Assembly (NCBI GenBank): GCA_963788965.1
Contig: CAWBIK010000005.1
Span: forward strand, 1,302,001 to 1,366,000
DNA: 64,000 bases
Reading direction: 5' to 3'
DNA from: QHXQ01 sp963788965
Lineage (GTDB): Bacteria > Acidobacteriota > Blastocatellia > Pyrinomonadales > Pyrinomonadaceae
Shown: positions 18,341 to 27,211 of the stretch, in pieces
Position numbering within the stretch: the first letter of the stretch is position 1
Layout of the letters: every line of letters begins with the position of its first letter
Notes under the pieces: generated by a model
Told to the model about the DNA's origin: nothing
The model's database searches: none
What the model saw: only the letters and a program-made list of their open reading frames with translations
Made by a program: the position numbers and the translations under genes

Positions 18341-19465
18341 ATGAAGAAGCGAAGCACGTTCCTCAAACTCAAGCTGCGCGAGGCGGCGATGATCTCGCAC
18401 GGCTTTTTGTCGTCGCGCCATCCCGTGCTGGCGCACGTCATCCCGATGCGCCGCTGCAATCTCGCGTGCGCCTACTGCAACGAATACGATAACTACTCCG
18501 CGCCCGTCCCCTTCGACGAGATGCAGCGGCGCTTGGACAAACTGGCCGACCTCGGCACCGCCATCGTCACCATCTCCGGCGGCGAGCCGATGATGCACCC
18601 GCAGATTTACGATCTGGTGGCGCACATCCGGCGGCGCAAGATGATCGCCGGCCTCATTACCAACGGTTTTTATCTCACGCCCGAAAAGATCAAACGGTTC
18701 AACGCCGCCGGGCTTGAGTATCTACAGATCAGCATTGATAACGTCACGCCGGATGAAGTGTCGAAGAAGAGTTTGAAGCTATTGGACAAGCGTTTGCAGT
18801 GGCTGGCTGACCACGCCGACTTTCAAATCAACATCAACTCGGTCGTCGGCGGCGGCATCAAGAACCCAGAGGACGCGCTCGTCATCGGGCAGCGTGCGCT
18901 CGACCTCGGTTTCTCAGCCACGGTCGGCGTCATCCACGACGGGCAGGGCGAGTTGAAGCCTTTGGGCGAGCGCGAGCAACGCGTCTATCGTGAGTTCAAG
19001 CAGATGAGCCGGCAAGAGTACGCGCGCCTCGATTGGTTTCAAGAGAACCTCGCGGCGGGCAAGCCGAACGATTGGAGTTGCCGCGCTGGTGCGCGCTACC
19101 TCTACATTTGCGAAGACGGACTGGTCCACTATTGTTCGCAGCAACGCGGCACGCCCGGCATCCCGCTCGCCGACTACACGCAAGCCGACATCGACCGCGA
19201 GTACCGCACGGAGAAATGGTGCGCGCCCTATTGCACCGTCGCCTGCGCGCAAAAGACCGCGCTCTTGGACGACTGGCGCAACCTGCTGACCCTCTACGGC
19301 GACTCGCTCCGGCAATGGCTGAAGGAGCGCGCCACGGGGCAACCCGCGCAAGTGCCCGATGCCGTCCGGCAACCGCCGCAGACGGCCGCGCCCGTCGTCA
19401 CGCCCGCCCCGCCGAAACCCGAAACCGTGGCCCGCGTGCTCAGCGCGTCAAGCACGGCGGACTAA
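18341..19465 (+). CDS. Radical SAM enzyme with extra C-terminal cysteines
   Basis: A 374-residue radical SAM protein. The cluster motif CNLACAYC (CxxxCxxC) lies near residue 40, and the SAM motifs VTISGGEP, AGLITNGFY and EYLQISIDN follow. The C-terminal part has CRAG, ICEDGLVHYCSQQRG and WCAPYCTVAC, which could hold one or two auxiliary Fe-S clusters as in SPASM-type enzymes. It ends in a Pro/Ala-rich tail. The substrate is unknown. HpnH-like and peptide-modifying members look similar at this level, and no peptide precursor or hopanoid gene is beside it. It stands alone between a terminator and a repeat hairpin. Confidence 0.85.
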   Translation: MKKRSTFLKLKLREAAMISHGFLSSRHPVLAHVIPMRRCNLACAYCNEYDNYSAPVPFDEMQRRLDKLADLGTAIVTISGGEPMMHPQIYDLVAHIRRRKMIAGLITNGFYLTPEKIKRFNAAGLEYLQISIDNVTPDEVSKKSLKLLDKRLQWLADHADFQININSVVGGGIKNPEDALVIGQRALDLGFSATVGVIHDGQGELKPLGEREQRVYREFKQMSRQEYARLDWFQENLAAGKPNDWSCRAGARYLYICEDGLVHYCSQQRGTPGIPLADYTQADIDREYRTEKWCAPYCTVACAQKTALLDDWRNLLTLYGDSLRQWLKERATGQPAQVPDAVRQPPQTAAPVVTPAPPKPETVARVLSASSTAD

Positions 19466-19480
19466 AAGACTCGACAAAAA

Positions 19481-19538
19481 ATTTAACCACGAAGCCACGG
19501 AGATCAACCTTCGTGGCTTTGTGGCTTTGTGGTTAAGC
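19481..19538. repeat. Intergenic hairpin, CTTTGTGGTT family
   Basis: tttaaccacgaagccacgg is mirrored by cttcgtggctttgtggc and tttgtggttaa, with tandem GTGGCTTT units on the right. It lies between the radical SAM gene and the convergent TPR gene. Confidence 0.8.
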
Positions 19539-19549
19539 AGTGCGACTAC

Positions 19550-20293
19550 TTATCTAACGTCCTGCCATGATTGCAAGCGCCCGCGCGCACGCGCGCAACG
19601 CCCGTCGGGTGTGGGTTGTGTGCAGGAATCGCCGGCTAAGAATTTCTGGTATTCGTTGCTCGCTTCTTCTCTGTGGTCAAGCGCGTCAAGGGCGTTGGCG
19701 ATGTGATAGGGCAAGACCGCATCGGGTTCACCGCCGCGCTCGGCCGCGCGCAGTTCGACTAGGGCGGCGTCCCACTGTTGCAGGGCGACGAGTTCAAGCG
19801 CGAGCAACTTATGCGTGTGCGGATCGTCAACGAGTTGAAGGGCGGCGCGGTATTCGCGTGCGGCGCGGTCGTGCCAGCCGTGCAGGTTGGCGTCGCTTGC
19901 GCGGGCGAGCCGCGCATCGAGGCTGCGGTAGTCGTGCGCGAAGTAGAGCGCGGCGATTAGGGCGACGACGGCCGCGTAGAGCAGCGTCGGCGCGTGCCGC
20001 GCCAAACATGCGCGCAGTCGAGTTGTTAATGGCTGCGTTGGTTGGGTCGTCGGCGCATCCGGGTCGGCGCGCGCGGTTGCGCGTGACCAGAGCCGCGCGA
20101 GCAGGTAGAGCGGCAGGACGGTGAAGGGCAGAACGAGTGTGCCGAGCGTCCACGCGACGAGCGCGGGCCGCGCCAGCGCGCGGCGGCGTGCGTCCGCCAG
20201 TACCCACGCCGAGCAGGCGATGGCGAACGCGACCAACGCGGGCAACAGCACGTCGGACAACCGACCGACGGAGATTTGCCAGCGCACATTCAC
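19550..20293 (-). CDS. Inner-membrane protein with TPR-like C-terminal half
   Basis: Three hydrophobic segments are visible: LLPALVAFAIACSAWVL, LGTLVLPFTVLPLYLLARL and TLLYAAVVALIAALYFA. A soluble C-terminal half of about 110 residues follows with tetratricopeptide-like helices (HDRAAREYRAALQLV, ALELVALQQWDAALVELRAA, PYHIANALDALDHREEASNE). Such proteins usually scaffold complexes, but no partner can be named. The architecture resembles the gene at 49397 (membrane domain plus TPR). It is 26 bases from the end of pyk on the same strand and probably lies in the same transcript. Confidence 0.7.
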   Translation of the reverse strand: MNVRWQISVGRLSDVLLPALVAFAIACSAWVLADARRRALARPALVAWTLGTLVLPFTVLPLYLLARLWSRATARADPDAPTTQPTQPLTTRLRACLARHAPTLLYAAVVALIAALYFAHDYRSLDARLARASDANLHGWHDRAAREYRAALQLVDDPHTHKLLALELVALQQWDAALVELRAAERGGEPDAVLPYHIANALDALDHREEASNEYQKFLAGDSCTQPTPDGRCARARGRLQSWQDVR

Positions 20294-20319
20294 GAGCGTT
20301 GTTAGCTTAGGCGCGCGGC

Positions 20320-21761
20320 TTAAGGTTGCCGGGCTACGTCTGCGCCGACCGTGTGCAGCGTCATCGAGCTTGAGAGGCCCAAGCCTGACAGGCGGCCCGC
20401 CATGACCACGATCAGTTCGCCCTGTTGCGTGATGCCTGCTTCCAGGAGTGTGCGGTCGCCGGAGCGGAGCAGTTCTTCGGTCGCCCCTGCTTGCGGGCAG
20501 ACGAGCGGTTCGACCGCCCAGATGAGCGCCAGTTCGTTCTGCGCCTCGCGCGTGTGCGTCAGCGCGACGATGCGTTGTTCAGGTCTGAGCGCCGACAGCC
20601 GCCGCGCCATCAACCCCGATTCGGTGAAGACCACGATCACGCGCGCGTCCATCTCTTCGGCCGCGAAGGCGGCCGCCTCGCACAGTGCGCGGCTGACGCG
20701 CCCCGACTGTTTGCCGGCCCACTTGCTGACCGAACTCGAACCCGTCGGCCGGCCCGTCTCCGCCGATTCGATGATGCGCGCCATCGTCGCCACCGTTGCG
20801 ACCGGGTACTGCCCCGTCGCCGTCTCGGCCGAGAGCATCACCGCGTCCGAGCCGTCCCAGACGGCGTTGGCTACGTCCGATGCCTCGGCGCGCGTCGGGC
20901 GCGGCTCGCTGATCATGGATTGCAACATCTGCGTCGCCGTGATGACGAACCGGCTCGCGCGGTTCGCCTCTTCGATGATGCGCTTTTGATAGACGGGCAC
21001 AAGCTCGACGCTCGTTTCGACGCCGAGGTCGCCGCGCGCCACCATCACGCCGTCCGTGACGCGCGATGATCTCGTCCAGATGATCGATCGCCTCGGACTT
21101 CTCGATCTTGGCGACGAGCGGTTGCTTGCCGCCCGCAGCCTTGATCGCGGCCTTAGCCTCCACGCAGTCTTCGGCGCGGCGCACGAAAGAGAGCGCGATG
21201 TAGTCCACGTTCTGGCGCACGGCCCATTGCAGATCACGCCGATCCTTATCGGTCATCGACGGGATCGGCAAAGCGACGCCGGGCAGGTTGATGCCCTTGC
21301 GTTCGTTCAACAGCCCGCCGTTGACGACGCGACAGATCACGTCCGTCTCGGTCGTGCGTTCGACGTGCAACTCAATCGCGCCATCGTCCAACAGGATGCG
21401 CGCGCCGGGGCGCACGTCGCGCGCGAGGCCGGGGTAGTTGGTCGAGACTTCATGCACGTCGCCCGCGACCGAGCGCGTCGTGATCGTGAACGATCGCGTT
21501 GTCTTCGAGTTGGACAGGTTGTCCGCCCGTCAACACGCCCGTCCTGATCTTCGGCCCCGACAGATCGACTAAGACGGCGAGCGGGCGCTTCATGCGTTCG
21601 GCCGCCGCCCGCGCACGACGGATCGTCTCGGCGTGCTCCTCTTGCACCCCGTGCGACATGTTGATGCGGACGGCGTTCGCGCCCGCCGCGAGCAGGGCTT
21701 CCAGCGTCGCCGGTTCGCGCGACGCCGGCCCCAACGTGGCAAGTATCTTGGCTTTCCTCAC
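20320..21761 (-). CDS. pyk: Pyruvate kinase, two single-base frame changes
   Basis: Catalyses phosphoenolpyruvate + ADP to pyruvate + ATP in glycolysis. Three frames together make one complete enzyme of about 480 residues. The first (MRKAKILATLGPASREPATL, INMSHG, VDLSGPKIRTG) ends near 21487. The second (VAGDVHEVSTNYPGL, ILLDDGAIEL, KGINLPGV, DYIALSFVRR, VAKIEKSEAIDHLDEI) ends near 21058. The third (VTDGVMVARGDLGVE, ITATQMLQSMI, PTRAEASDVANAVWDGSDAV, MLSAETATG) runs to 20320. All active-site blocks are intact, including K in AKIEK and the ARGDLG loop. An essential enzyme broken twice argues for sequence errors rather than a pseudogene. Confidence 0.92.
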
Positions 21762-21780
21762 ATTGAACCCTCAGGAAGAA

Positions 21781-21849
21781 TTTCGGATTGTGGCTTGCGG
21801 ATTGAAGGAACAGTTGTCTTGCTAATCCGCAATCCGCAGTCCGCAATCG
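21781..21849. repeat. Intergenic hairpin, GCGGATT/AATCCGC family
   Basis: cggattgtggcttgcggatt is mirrored by taatccgcaatccgcagtcc, around the loop gaaggaacagttgtcttgc. The loop resembles those at 6740 and 24933. It lies between the TlpA-like gene and pyk (both minus strand). Confidence 0.85.
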
Positions 21850-21853
21850 GTTG

Positions 21854-22530
21854 TTAATCGCCGCCCGCGCCGGTCTTTGTCGCCAGCGCCGTCTGCACTG
21901 CGCTCTCAAGCGCGGCCGCCGCCGCCGGGTCGAAGCCGACGAAGCGTTTGACGAGGCGACCGTTGCGGTCGAAGACGTAGGTTTGCGGGATCGCGTCCGT
22001 CTCGGCGAAGACGGCCGCAGCGAGCGCGTCGTCCGGGTAGCCGAGCGGGTATTGAATCTTTAACTCCGTGATGAAGTCCGCCACTTTGGCCGGTCGTCGC
22101 CACCGCCGACGTGCAAGCCCACGATGTTCAAGCCCTGCGCGGCGTAACGCTGTTGCAGCGCATTCAGGTGCGGCACTTCGTCGCGGCACGGCGGGCAGTA
22201 AGTGGCCCAGAAGTCGAGCACTAGCACCTTGCCCTTGAAGTCTGTGGCGCGCACGCGCCGGCCGTCGAGCGTGGTCCAACTCTGCGCGGTGGTGCGCGTC
22301 ACGTCCATTGCGGGCCGCGCGCCGCCGGGCCAGTGCGCGGCCGAGACGGGCGGCAAAGGCGGCGACGTGCGCGGCTGTGTCGCACCGCGCGGCGTGTCGT
22401 TGGTGGCGGTCGTGTTGGGCGCAGGATTGCCGCCGCGATTGCAGGCGACGCCGAACGCGAGACAGGCCACGAGCGGCAATGTGATAAAGAAGCGCGGCCG
22501 CCAGTGCAGCCACGCCGCAGTTGATGTCAT
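21854..22530 (-). CDS. TlpA/ResA-like periplasmic thioredoxin; single-base frame change inside
   Basis: An N-terminal hydrophobic segment ends in FGVAC and is followed by NRGGNPAP, so the protein is membrane-tethered or a lipoprotein. The thioredoxin fold shows DFKGKVLVLDFWATYCPPCR with a CPPC redox motif, then GLNIVGLHVGGGDDRPK. Near 22090, in 'accggccaaag', one base is missing and the frame changes. It continues VADFITELKIQYPLGYPDD, AVFAETDAIPQTYVFDRNG and ends at 21854. The cis-proline region (AIPQTYVF) fits a TlpA. These proteins reduce periplasmic disulfides, for example during cytochrome c maturation. Joined length is about 225 residues. Confidence 0.85.
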
Positions 22531-22643
22531 GTGTGCCGACCCCTGTGACGAAAGATGCGCGTATTCTACATCAAAGGCTGAAGGATGAAAGAACGGCCTC
22601 GCCTCGTCAGGCCCGAAGCTCGTCGCATGGTGAAGGAACTTGA

Positions 22644-22847
22644 TCAGTCGGCTTCATCATCATCCGTGCCGGCGCGTTGCTGTCCGACTTCTTCGGCCGA
22701 GGGGCGTTCGTCGTGCGCGGGCACGCGGTAGTCTTCGTCGGCCCAGTGGCCGAAGTCTATGAGTTGGCAACGCTCGGAGCAGAACGGGCGGTACGGGTTC
22801 TCAGGCCACGGGACGGGCTTGTTGCAGCGTGGGCACTTCTTCGTCAT
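22644..22847 (-). CDS. yacG: DNA gyrase inhibitor YacG-type zinc protein
   Basis: A 67-residue protein with the four-cysteine zinc site MTKKCPRCNKPV and PFCSERCQLID, then FGHWADEDYRVP. This is the YacG signature; in Escherichia coli the protein binds GyrB and inhibits gyrase. I chose the internal ATG at 22847 because the family starts immediately before the first zinc knuckle. The acidic tail EEVGQQRAGTDDDEAD is ordinary. Confidence 0.88.
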   Translation of the reverse strand: MTKKCPRCNKPVPWPENPYRPFCSERCQLIDFGHWADEDYRVPAHDERPSAEEVGQQRAGTDDDEAD

Positions 22848-22928
22848 CACAAACAAAAGCGAACAGGCAAAAGCAACGCGGGTCGTCACTTTTGCCTGCA
22901 ACGCGAAACCTTCCTTGCTGCCCCCTCG

Positions 22929-23638
22929 TCAGGCCGGCACTAACTCCGGCGGGTGCTTGAGCAGAATCTTGCGATCAACGAACTCGATGATACCGGCGCG
23001 GCGCATGTCGTTCAAGCGCACGGTCACGCTCTCGCGCGTCGAGCCGACGATAGACGCGATCTCGCGGTGCGGCAGCGTGAGATCGATCAGCACGCCGTCG
23101 GGCTTGGCCGGCCATAACGCTCGGAGAGATCGACGAGCAGTTTTTCCAATCGCGCCGGGATCGGGTCGAGCGCGAAATCCGCCACGCGCCGTTCCGAGCG
23201 GGATAAGCGTTGACCCACCAGACGGAAGGTGTAATCATAAAGCTCACGGCTCTCCCCCATGGCCAGGCGGAACTCTTCGACGGGCAGGCGCAGCAGGCGC
23301 ACTTGCTCGTAGGCGACGGCGCACATCTGGCGCACGCCGGAGCCGTAGAGGGCAAACTCGCCGAAGAGTGAGCCGGCGGGCATGATGTCGATCACGGCTT
23401 CACGCGCCGAGTCGTCGTCGAGGTAGCAGAGCTTCACGCGCCCGCGCGCGATGAGGTAGAGCGCATCGGGCGTGTCGCCCGCGCGATAGACGAAGCGGCG
23501 GCGGCGGAAGTCGAGCGCGACGGCGGCAACGGCGAGTCGTTGCAGCACAGGCTCGGTCAGCCGTGGGCCGATCTCGGATTGGCGTATAATGTTGGCGCGA
23601 TCTTGAACGCTGAGATCGCAGGCGCGTCGTTGTAACAT
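22929..23638 (-). CDS. Crp/Fnr-family transcription regulator; single-base frame change inside
   Basis: The N-terminal cyclic-nucleotide-type beta roll is readable: RRRFVYRAGDTPDALYLIAR, GRVKLCYLD, PAGSLFGEFALYGSG. The dimer helix follows (YDYTFRLVGQRLSRSERRVA). At about 23110, inside 'tatggccggccaag', one C is missing. After correction the chain continues PDGVLIDLTLPHREIASIVG, STRESVTVRLNDMRRAG and IIEFVDRKILLKHP, which is the winged helix with recognition helix and beta wing. Without the correction the DNA-binding domain would be lost. There is no FNR-type cysteine cluster near the N-terminus. The effector is unknown. It is divergent from the receiver-GGDEF gene. Confidence 0.88.
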
Positions 23639-23968
23639 GGGGGAAATGTCCTCGAAGCTTTACAGAGTACCGGGGGCAAGCGACAAGGCGACTAGCTTGC
23701 CAGCGCGCGCAACGCGGAGAGTCGCTGCAACGGCGGCGGCCAAAGCGGGTTCGCTAAATAAACTCGGCGTGCGAGGAGATCGGCTTAGCCCTAACGCGTG
23801 ACGACTTTTGAGCTTGATTAATCGAGCACGTTCGAAAGGATTCAGGCGTGCTGTTGCCGAACGTGAGCAAACAGTAACCGTCCTTGGTAAACCGCACTCT
23901 AACATGAGGCCGTCGCAGGGCGCAAGACTCTTTCACGCAAGGCGCGCGACAATAACGACAAGGGGCGT
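23639..23968. other. Divergent intergenic region between the Crp-type regulator and the GGDEF gene
   Basis: About 330 bases with no convincing gene. I looked for a tRNA, a c-di-GMP riboswitch core and a clear palindromic Crp site and found none I could support. Promoters for both flanking genes are expected here. Confidence 0.5.
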
Positions 23969-24899
23969 ATGTTAAGTAAGTTCAAAGTCCTACTGGTTGA
24001 CGACAACCACGACAAGCGGCAACTGCTGACCGTCGCGCTTGAGGCGGCCGGCTACAGCGTCCACACGGCGACGGACGGGCTTGAAGGCTTAAGCGCCGTC
24101 GATGCCCTGCAACCCGATCTGATCATCACCGACGTGATGATGCCCCGCATGGACGGCTACGAGATGGCTCGCCGTCTGCGCGCCAACCCCGCCACCCGTT
24201 TCATCCCGATCATCATTCAGACCTCGATGCGCGCCGCGAGCCGAAGACGCGCGGCGCGGCGCTGAGGTCGGCGCGCTCGGCTACATCACCGACCCGACCG
24301 ATCTCGGTCTGCTGCTGGCGCGCGCACGCACCCTGCTCGACTTTAAAAATTATCTCGACTCGTGCGAGGAAGCCGCCTTCACGGATCACTTGACGGGCCT
24401 TCCCAACCGGCGTCGCTTCGAGCGCCAGTTGGAGCGCGAGGTCGCGCGCACACGCCGCTACGGTCGCCCCTTCTGCCTGCTCATGCTCGACATAGATCAC
24501 TTCAAACTCGTCAACGACAACCACGGGCACGAAGCGGGCGACGAGGCTTTGCGGCGGCTCGCCAACGCCTTGCAGGCCGGCACGCGCGGCATCGACACGG
24601 CGGCGCGCATCGGCGGCGAAGAGTTCGCGTTGGTGCTGCCCGAAACGGACAGCGTGCGCGGCCTCGAAGTGGCCGAGCGTTTGCGGCAAGAGATCAAGGC
24701 GACGGAGATTCCGCTCGCCGGGCAGATCACGGTCAGCATCGGTTTGGCCGAATGTACTATCGCCTTCAACGATGCGCGCGCGTTATACATGGCCGCCGAC
24801 AACGCGCTCTACGAGGCGAAGCGAGCGGGGCGCGACCGCGTCCACATCGCACCCGGCGAGAGTGAAGCGAACCCCGCAACCGCACTGGGCGTACCATAG
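23969..24899 (+). CDS. Receiver-GGDEF diguanylate cyclase; single-base frame change inside
   Basis: The N-terminal receiver (VLLVDDNHDKRQLL, DLIITDVMMPRMDGYEMA) has the acidic pair and the phospho-acceptor Asp. At about 24240 the frame changes; the next segment is AEDARRGAEVGALGYITDPT, where the conserved receiver Lys-Pro is replaced. The GGDEF domain then has FTDHLTGLPNRRRFE, LMLDIDHFKLVNDNHGHEAG and the active-site RIGGEEFAL, with an RGID inhibitory site five residues before it. So cyclic-di-GMP synthesis with product feedback is predicted. Joined length is about 309 residues. The output could feed the PilZ protein at 53769, but that is inference. Confidence 0.87.
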
Positions 24900-24900
24900 A

Positions 24901-25001
24901 ATTGCGGACTGCGGATTGTGGATTGCGGATTTGAAGCGCAACAGTGCTTCTTGTATTCGGCAGTCCACAATCCGACATCCGCAATCCACAATCCGCAGTT
25001 T
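24901..25001. repeat. Intergenic hairpin, GCGGATT/AATCCGC family, largest copy
   Basis: Several tandem units (attgcggactgcggattgtg, gattgcggattt) are mirrored by agtccacaatccgacatcc and gcaatccacaatccgcag. The centre gaagcgcaacagtgcttc is itself a hairpin. It fills the gap before ATG 25018. Confidence 0.85.
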
Positions 25002-25017
25002 GCACTTGGAGTATTTC

Positions 25018-26009
25018 ATGGCTGATTATCGAGACAAGTTGGAAGAGTGGCGTGAAGCGGCGCGGCGCAAGGCGCGCGAGTTGGACGATAAGTATAAGAT
25101 CACAGATCGCGTCGAAGAGGGCGCGCGCGCGGCGCAGGACGCGGCCCGCAAGGGCGCGGCGCGTGTGGCCAGCGAGGCGGAGCGCGCACGCGCCGAGGCC
25201 GAGCGGTTGGGCGATGAGTTCGATGTGCGCGAGCGCGCGGACGAAGTGCGCGACGACATGCGCCGCGCTGCCGAAGAGGCGCAACGCGCGGCGCGCGAAG
25301 CGGGCGCGACCATCAAAGGCGCGAGCCGTGCGGCCAGCGAACGAGCCGGCGAGGTCTTCAACGAAGCGAAGAAGCAATACGGCGGGCCGCCCGCGTCGTG
25401 GACAAGGGCGCGCGCTTGACGCGGCTCACAACCGCAACCACGGCCGGCGTCTTCAAGGCTTACGACTGGGCGCGCTCTAACCCTAAGCGCGCCGTCATGG
25501 TTTCGTTCTCTCTGGCGGCCGGCGCAACGGCCGGCGCAATCTTCCCCGCGCTCGACGGCGTTCTACTAGGCGCGCACCCGCATTGGTTCACACACTCTGC
25601 GCTGCCCGTCTGGGCTTTGCGTCAAGCCGGTCAGAAGTTCGACACTTACCTGCACACGCGCGAAGAACTGCTAGCCGAAGGGCGTTTGACCGAAGCCGAG
25701 CGCAAACGCGTCGAGTTCGAGCGCGAGATCGTGCGTTACGTAGGTGCACCGCTGCTAGGCGCATTCAGTTGCGCGGCCGGCGTCGCCTTGTGGGCACAGA
25801 TATTCCAACCCGGCACAATCGTCGGCGCACCCATCGACTGGCTCATTCGCGGCAACCCCTTGCTCAGCGGCATCTGGCTATTCAGCAACGGCGTCATCTG
25901 CTTCCAGCAGGGCTACAAGTTTTTTATGATTGCTTTGAAAGACCAGCAGGACGTACATCGCATCGTGCGCGAGATCAAGGGGTTGCTGCCTGCGGCGGCG
26001 ACGAGTTGA
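25018..26009 (+). CDS. Membrane protein with long charged amphipathic-helical N-terminus; single-base frame change inside
   Basis: The first ~125 residues are almost all Ala, Arg, Glu and Asp in an apolipoprotein/LEA-like helical pattern (RARAEAERLGDEFDVRERAD, RRAAEEAQRAAREAGATIKG). The frame then changes near 25386, in 'ggcgggccgcc', where one G appears to be missing. The second part has hydrophobic segments (AVMVSFSLAAGATAGAIFPA, GAPLLGAFSCAAGVALWAQI, LSGIWLFSNGVICFQQGYKF) and a charged loop between them (LTEAERKRVEFEREIVRYVG). Total about 330 residues. I recognise no family. The tail suggests membrane remodelling or stress protection, which is a guess. A GTG at 25398 could also start the second half alone. 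Confidence 0.6.
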
Positions 26010-26174
26010 TAGTTAACTTGTAGTGGTTGCGGCGGGACGTGGTTCGCGCCCGCCGCAACGAGAATTTAATGAGTTCGCAACCAAATGCCCGCGCGCAACG
26101 CCTACGCTCGTAGTTGCCCACAAGTCGCCCCTGCCTCTCACCAACAATCTTAATAGACGGGAAGGGTTGAAGCG

Positions 26175-26339
26175 ATGCGCTCCTTCACGGACACGAATAT
26201 ACTCGCGGCCAGTTTGGCCGCGCTGGCGCTAGGCGTGCTGGTTAACCTGCGCGTCACTATGGCGACGCTCGTTTGGCTCGGCGACTACGGGCGCTGGTTG
26301 CTGCGCCTGACGGCGGACTACCTGCGCGCCATCTTCTAG
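26175..26339 (+). CDS. Very small membrane protein (54 aa)
   Basis: ATG 26175 follows a purine-rich 'gggaagggttgaagcg'. The product MRSFTDTNILAASLAALALG continues VLVNLRVTMATLVWLGDY and ends RLTADYLRAIF. One hydrophobic segment is likely. The composition is coding-like and the frame is intact, but with no recognised family this is a tentative call. Confidence 0.4.
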   Translation: MRSFTDTNILAASLAALALGVLVNLRVTMATLVWLGDYGRWLLRLTADYLRAIF

Positions 26340-26476
26340 TGCTCGATCATCGACCACGCGCGACCGAAAACTTCCGCACCTGTCCACGCACACACGCCCA
26401 CCCTGCTCGCCGTTAGGCCGAGCTAAGTGGCGGGCGTGATCAATTATAACTTTGTTTGGATTGCGATAGCGCGCGC

Positions 26477-26961
26477 CTAGCGGCAGCCGAGTTGCGAGGC
26501 CCGCACGGCCACCACTTGCCAGCGGCCCGCGCGGCGCTCGTAAGTGCGTGCAAACCTGTACCACGGGCTGACGCGGGTGAACTCTTGCCCTCGGAGCACG
26601 TGGACGCGCGCCTTGCCGGCCACAGTGGCGCGGTCGCCGCGCACGTTGACGGCAACGTCCCGCGTGTCGATGGCAGTGAAGGCGAAATCCGGGTCGGCCA
26701 CAGGGCGAAGCGTTGCGCCTTGCCCTCGACGTAGCCGGACGGGTGATCGAACTGGAAATCGTCGCTCAGGATGCGGTCGAGTGCGGCATCGTCGTGACGC
26801 AGGTGCGCGTCGAGGTATTCGTGTTCGACGTGCAGCACCTCGCGCTCGGCTTGAGTCTGACCTAATTGGGCGTGGAAGGGCGTCGGCAGCAGCTTGCCGG
26901 CCGTCGTGCCAATAGCAAACGTGGCGAGCGCGACACAGAGGCGAAGGGCCAAGCGTTTCAT
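26477..26961 (-). CDS. Exported SnoaL/NTF2-like (DUF4440-type) protein; single-base frame change inside
   Basis: ATG 26961 has GGAG upstream and a signal peptide (MKRLALRLCVALATFAIGTT). The first part, VLHVEHEYLDAHLRHDDAAL and DRILSDDFQFDHPSGYVEG, is the start of an NTF2-like cone fold of the DUF4440 type. Near 26702, close to a GGCC, one base is missing. The end reads VADPDFAFTAIDTRDVAVNV, RGDRATVAGKARVHVLRG and RRAGRWQVVAVRASQLGC, the beta sheet of the same fold. Total about 160 residues. Function is unknown. It is divergent from the beta-propeller gene of the copper cluster. Confidence 0.7.
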
Positions 26962-27211
26962 ATCCCGTACTCCTTGTGTTTCGAGTGCGTCTGGGTTGAA
27001 GGCACAGTAGCACGAGGCGCAGGCGGCGGCAAGAGTGTTGTTGCGCCGCATGCTGCAAGTTACTTCAATAATGCGGTCGCTCGGCGATGTTTCGCAGGTC
27101 AATCCTGTAGTACAATATGTGCTGCCTGAAAGCAAAAATCCGTTCCAGTTGATCTTACGGGCGCGCCGCCGACCGGAGCGACGCAACCGGCAACGCACGA
27201 CAATTATTTCT

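Noticed and set aside
23639..23968. Cyclic-di-GMP riboswitch upstream of the GGDEF gene
   Set aside because: I looked for the conserved core of the class I fold and did not find it in either strand.
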